Shown here: positions 5,857-8,294 of the stretch, one piece after another | How positions within the stretch are numbered: position 1 is the stretch's first letter | Layout: the number at the start of each line of letters is the position of its first letter | DNA from: an uncultured Eubacteriales bacterium | GTDB taxonomy: Bacteria > Bacillota > Clostridia > Christensenellales > Borkfalkiaceae | Direction: 5' to 3' | Assembly (NCBI GenBank): GCA_900554485.1 | Contig: USHO01000044.1 | Span: 1 to 8,294, forward strand | Length of the DNA: 8,294 nt | The notes under the pieces: generated by a model | Databases searched by the model: none | Seen by the model: only the letters and a program-made list of their open reading frames with translations | Told to the model about the DNA's origin: nothing | Translations under genes and position numbers: made by a program

Positions 5857-7669
5857 TGTCGTTAAAATACTCCTTTATGGTTTTCGCGAGGGCTTTGCCT
5901 ATTCCCTCGGTTTCGGCGAGTTCGTCTTCGCTCGCTCGTTTTATATTTTCTATCCCGCCGAATTTGTCGACGAGCGCTTTCCTCTTTTTATCCCCTATTC
6001 CGTCTATCTCTTTGAGTTCGGATGCGAGATTGCGTCTGACGTGCGTCTGTCTGTGATAGGTAATCGCAAATCTGTGCGCCTCGTCGCGGATTCTCTGCAA
6101 GGTTTTCAGACAGTAATCTCTGTGCGACAACACTACCGGTTCGTTGGAATAAATCGTAAAAATTTCCTCTTCGCGCTTGGCGAGGGATATAAGGTCGATG
6201 TCGCACCCCTCTTCGTCGAAGACGGCTTTTACCGACGACAGTTGTCCTTTGCCGCCGTCGATTATTATCAGATCGGGGCGTGGAAATTTATCTTTTTCGT
6301 CCGATTTTAATTTGTCGAGTCTGCGTTTCAGCACCTCTTTAAGACAGGCGAAGTCGTTGTTCCCCTCGACCGTCTTTATGCGGAAACGCCGATAGGAATC
6401 TTTATCGGGTTCGCCGTCGACGAATACGACCATAGACCCCACTTTGTCCACTCCGCTTATATGCGAAATATCGTAACATTCCATACGCCGCGGATAGCGT
6501 TTCAGCGACAGAATTTCTTTAAGCCGCCTGCACGCCTCGACCGTCATGTCGTCTTTATGTTTTATCTTGTCTATTTCTTTTTCGAGGTAGTCTTCGGCGT
6601 TTTTCTTCGCCATATCGACGAGTTGCTTTTTTACGCCTTTCTGCGGTACGGATATTCGCACCGATTTACCGTAAGTGGTTTTCAGATATTCTTCGACTGC
6701 GGCTGCGTCTTCGATTTCGCTGCAGACAAGAATTTCGTCGGGTATCTCCGCGCCTTTAGTGTAATAACCCGTTATAAACCCTCTTATTCTCTCTCCGTCG
6801 CCGTCGGACGCGTCTTCCAGCGAAAAACTCTTGCCGCCCTGCATTCTTCCGCCGCGTACGAACAGCGCGTTTACCGCCGCATACAAGCCGTTGTCCGCAA
6901 CGCCGATAATATCCATATCGACGAATTTATTGAGTGCGGTTATGCGTTTGAGTTTGATTTTTTCAAGCATTTTCAACTTGTCGCGATAGGAAAGCGCAAG
7001 CTCGAATTCTTCGAGCCCAGCGAATTTCGTCATTTTCTCGATAAGCAGTTTTTCGACGTCTTCGTCCGCGCCCGACAGAAAATCGACCGCTCCGCGTACT
7101 CTTTCGGCGTACGTCTTTTCGTCGACCAGTCCGGCGCACGGAGCGAGACATCTGCCGATATGATATTCCAGACATTCTTTGCGCGGTTTGTCGGGGTCGA
7201 TTTTCACGTCGCACGTCCGCACGGTGAAAGCCGTGTTTATGATTTCAAGCGTATCTTTGGCGTTCACCCCGCCCATAAACGGACCGAAATACTTCGCGCC
7301 GTCGCGACGGATTTTTCTGGTAACCGAAAACGCGGGGAATTTATCTTTGAGGTTGACCTTTATATACGGGTAAGTTTTATCGTCTTTGAGAAGTATGTTG
7401 TAATGCGGTTTATACTTCTTTATCAGATTGTTTTCGAGAGACAGCGCGTCGATTTCGGAAGTCGTTATGATATAGTAAAAGTCGGCGATGTTCGACACCA
7501 TCGCCGCGACCTTTTCGGGCTTTTTATTTGAGTAAAAATACTGTTTTACTCTGTTTTTAAGCACCTTCGCCTTGCCGACGTAAATGACGTTACCGTCTGC
7601 GTCGAGCATAACGTACACGCCGGGATCTTCCGGCAACATTGAAATTTTAAGCGCGAGTTTTTCGTTCAT
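5846..7669 (-). CDS. uvrC: UvrABC system protein C (excinuclease subunit)
   Basis: UvrC makes both incisions, 3' then 5', around bulky DNA lesions after UvrA and UvrB have located them. Numbering from ATG 7669 (607 residues): a GIY-YIG nuclease in the form GVY (17-19) and YVG (30-32), with Tyr30, Arg40, Glu79 and Asn91 in the expected places; four cysteines (153, 166, 174, 178) in the spacing that holds an iron-sulphur cluster in E. coli UvrC; a UVR helical motif (about 206-238) that contacts UvrB; an RNase H-like second nuclease with YDISH (Asp400), NNDF (Asp439), IIIDGGKGQL (Asp471) and His539; and tandem helix-hairpin-helix motifs (about 551-602) for DNA binding. A TTG at 7678 would add three residues. 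I prefer ATG because family N-termini begin at this point. It overlaps cca by 23 bp and hprK by 11 bp, which indicates one operon. Confidence 0.97.
   Translation of the reverse strand: MNEKLALKISMLPEDPGVYVMLDADGNVIYVGKAKVLKNRVKQYFYSNKKPEKVAAMVSNIADFYYIITTSEIDALSLENNLIKKYKPHYNILLKDDKTYPYIKVNLKDKFPAFSVTRKIRRDGAKYFGPFMGGVNAKDTLEIINTAFTVRTCDVKIDPDKPRKECLEYHIGRCLAPCAGLVDEKTYAERVRGAVDFLSGADEDVEKLLIEKMTKFAGLEEFELALSYRDKLKMLEKIKLKRITALNKFVDMDIIGVADNGLYAAVNALFVRGGRMQGGKSFSLEDASDGDGERIRGFITGYYTKGAEIPDEILVCSEIEDAAAVEEYLKTTYGKSVRISVPQKGVKKQLVDMAKKNAEDYLEKEIDKIKHKDDMTVEACRRLKEILSLKRYPRRMECYDISHISGVDKVGSMVVFVDGEPDKDSYRRFRIKTVEGNNDFACLKEVLKRRLDKLKSDEKDKFPRPDLIIIDGGKGQLSSVKAVFDEEGCDIDLISLAKREEEIFTIYSNEPVVLSHRDYCLKTLQRIRDEAHRFAITYHRQTHVRRNLASELKEIDGIGDKKRKALVDKFGGIENIKRASEDELAETEGIGKALAKTIKEYFNDNEE
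5870..5875 (-). promoter_or_regulatory. Shine-Dalgarno of hprK inside uvrC
   Basis: AAGGAG on the minus strand lies within the last codons of uvrC, 13 bases before the hprK ATG. The sequence is strong but the spacing is longer than the usual 5-9. With the 11-bp gene overlap this suggests that terminating uvrC ribosomes help start hprK. Confidence 0.4.
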
Positions 7670-8294
7670 ACATGTCAACGGATTTACCGTAAAGGGCGTC
7701 GCGATTGTTCGGCAGTCTGCCGTCGATTACGTCGCGGAGAAGTTTATTAAGCGTTTCGCCGACTTCTTCGCCCTTAAAGCCGATTTTTACAAGGTCTTCA
7801 CCGTCTATTCCAAGAGTTTTAAGCGAATAACAATCGCCCCTGCCGATTATGCGGAGAGCGGTCTTCCTGACCTGTTCGACGGTTTTGCGTTCGTTTTCGG
7901 AAAGCGCAGTACCCTGTGCTAGATTATCCGCCATATGCACGTCAAGTATTTTGAAAAACGCCTTATCGCCGAACTTATTCATCGCACGTTTAATCGCGCG
8001 CTCGTCGTTTTTCAGCGGATAGCCGTGGTTTTCGATCAGAAACAGCGTCTCCTTTTTCAGCGCGGACGGAAATTTCAACCGATTGAAAATCTCTGTGCAT
8101 TTTTCGGCGGAGACTCTGGCGTGTCCGTAAAAATGCCCTTTGCCGTCCGAAAACGAAAACGTATCGGGTTTAGCCACGTCGTGCAACAACATACACCATC
8201 GTTCGGCGGGGTCTTTCCGCGCATACCCGACCGACCTCGCTATGTGTCCGTAGACGTCGTAACGATGCCACGGCGTACGCTGCCGAAATCCGTC
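7647..8294 (-). CDS. cca: CCA-adding tRNA nucleotidyltransferase, C-terminal part (5' end off window)
   Basis: The frame is open to the right edge; 215 residues and a TAA stop are visible. It reads HRYDVYGH near the edge, then MLLHDVAKPDTF, DGKGHFYGH and DVHMADN, an HD domain whose metal-binding residues are His (8265-8267), His-Asp (8178-8183) and a later Asp (7926-7928). The tail (GEDLVKIGFKGEEVGETLN, then DGRLPNNRDAL) is typical of bacterial class II CCA-adding enzymes. The missing N-terminus should hold the nucleotidyltransferase head and neck that add CCA to tRNA 3' ends; the HD domain in such proteins can have phosphatase or phosphodiesterase activity. The Met at 8192 is internal (it sits in the HD motif) and is not the start. 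The gene overlaps uvrC by 23 bp. A poly(A) polymerase-like relative is possible, but less so given the intact HD domain. Confidence 0.87.
   Translation of the reverse strand, partial: DGFRQRTPWHRYDVYGHIARSVGYARKDPAERWCMLLHDVAKPDTFSFSDGKGHFYGHARVSAEKCTEIFNRLKFPSALKKETLFLIENHGYPLKNDERAIKRAMNKFGDKAFFKILDVHMADNLAQGTALSENERKTVEQVRKTALRIIGRGDCYSLKTLGIDGEDLVKIGFKGEEVGETLNKLLRDVIDGRLPNNRDALYGKSVDMYERKTRA

Noticed and set aside
6461..7531. 356-codon open frame on the plus strand, antisense to uvrC
   Set aside because: Same cause: the codon bias of uvrC leaves the mirrored frame free of stops. UvrC motifs are complete on the minus strand.
1..8294. tRNA or rRNA genes, CRISPR arrays, insertion sequences, prophage genes
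   Set aside because: I saw no tRNA-like cloverleaf, rRNA segment, regularly spaced repeats, transposase motifs or terminal inverted repeats. Nearly all bases are covered by the five genes described.

Overview
All five genes lie on the minus strand, and the window is coding from end to end apart from two gaps of 86 and 198 bp. Read in the direction of transcription (right to left) the order is: the C-terminal half of a CCA-adding tRNA nucleotidyltransferase (cca, 5' end off the right edge), uvrC, hprK, a 198-bp AT-rich gap, a cwlD-type cell-wall amidase, an 86-bp gap, and the first 1308 codons of a very large DUF4011-type superfamily-1 helicase that runs off the left edge. HPr kinase/phosphorylase together with a CwlD-like spore-cortex amidase points to Bacillota, most likely an endospore-forming member of Clostridia or a descendant of one. 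Codons are mixed in GC, and TTA, CTA and TCA are rare. I cannot name a genus.

Right part (4915-8294): cca, uvrC and hprK overlap one another (23 bp and 11 bp), so they are probably one translationally linked transcript joining tRNA maturation, nucleotide-excision repair and carbon-catabolite control. All catalytic motifs I could check in UvrC and HprK are present, and so are the HD motifs of the visible part of Cca. These look like ordinary working housekeeping genes.

Middle gap (4717-4914): this is the most structured non-coding stretch. Two perfect 9-bp DnaA boxes (TTATCCACA) face each other and form the arms of a 10-bp inverted repeat. Read on the minus strand, the repeat is followed directly by six T. 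The same bases can therefore be the intrinsic terminator of the cca-uvrC-hprK operon and a DnaA binding site. A third near-consensus DnaA box, a 10-bp palindrome, and short direct and inverted repeats lie between it and cwlD.

Left part (1-4716): cwlD encodes a secreted or membrane-anchored N-acetylmuramoyl-L-alanine amidase with complete zinc and catalytic residues. Downstream, with its own good sigma-A-type promoter and Shine-Dalgarno, is the helicase. In order it carries an Ig-like N-terminus, a transglutaminase-like domain whose catalytic Cys and His appear to be lost, the DUF4011 signature, a Walker A motif, about 580 residues of mostly helical insertion, and a DEASQ Walker B motif at the very edge of the window. 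Large DUF4011 helicases are often considered defence-associated nucleic-acid enzymes. The nuclease end that would settle this is outside the window, so this gene is the best candidate for something undescribed here, but it is not a demonstrated new system.
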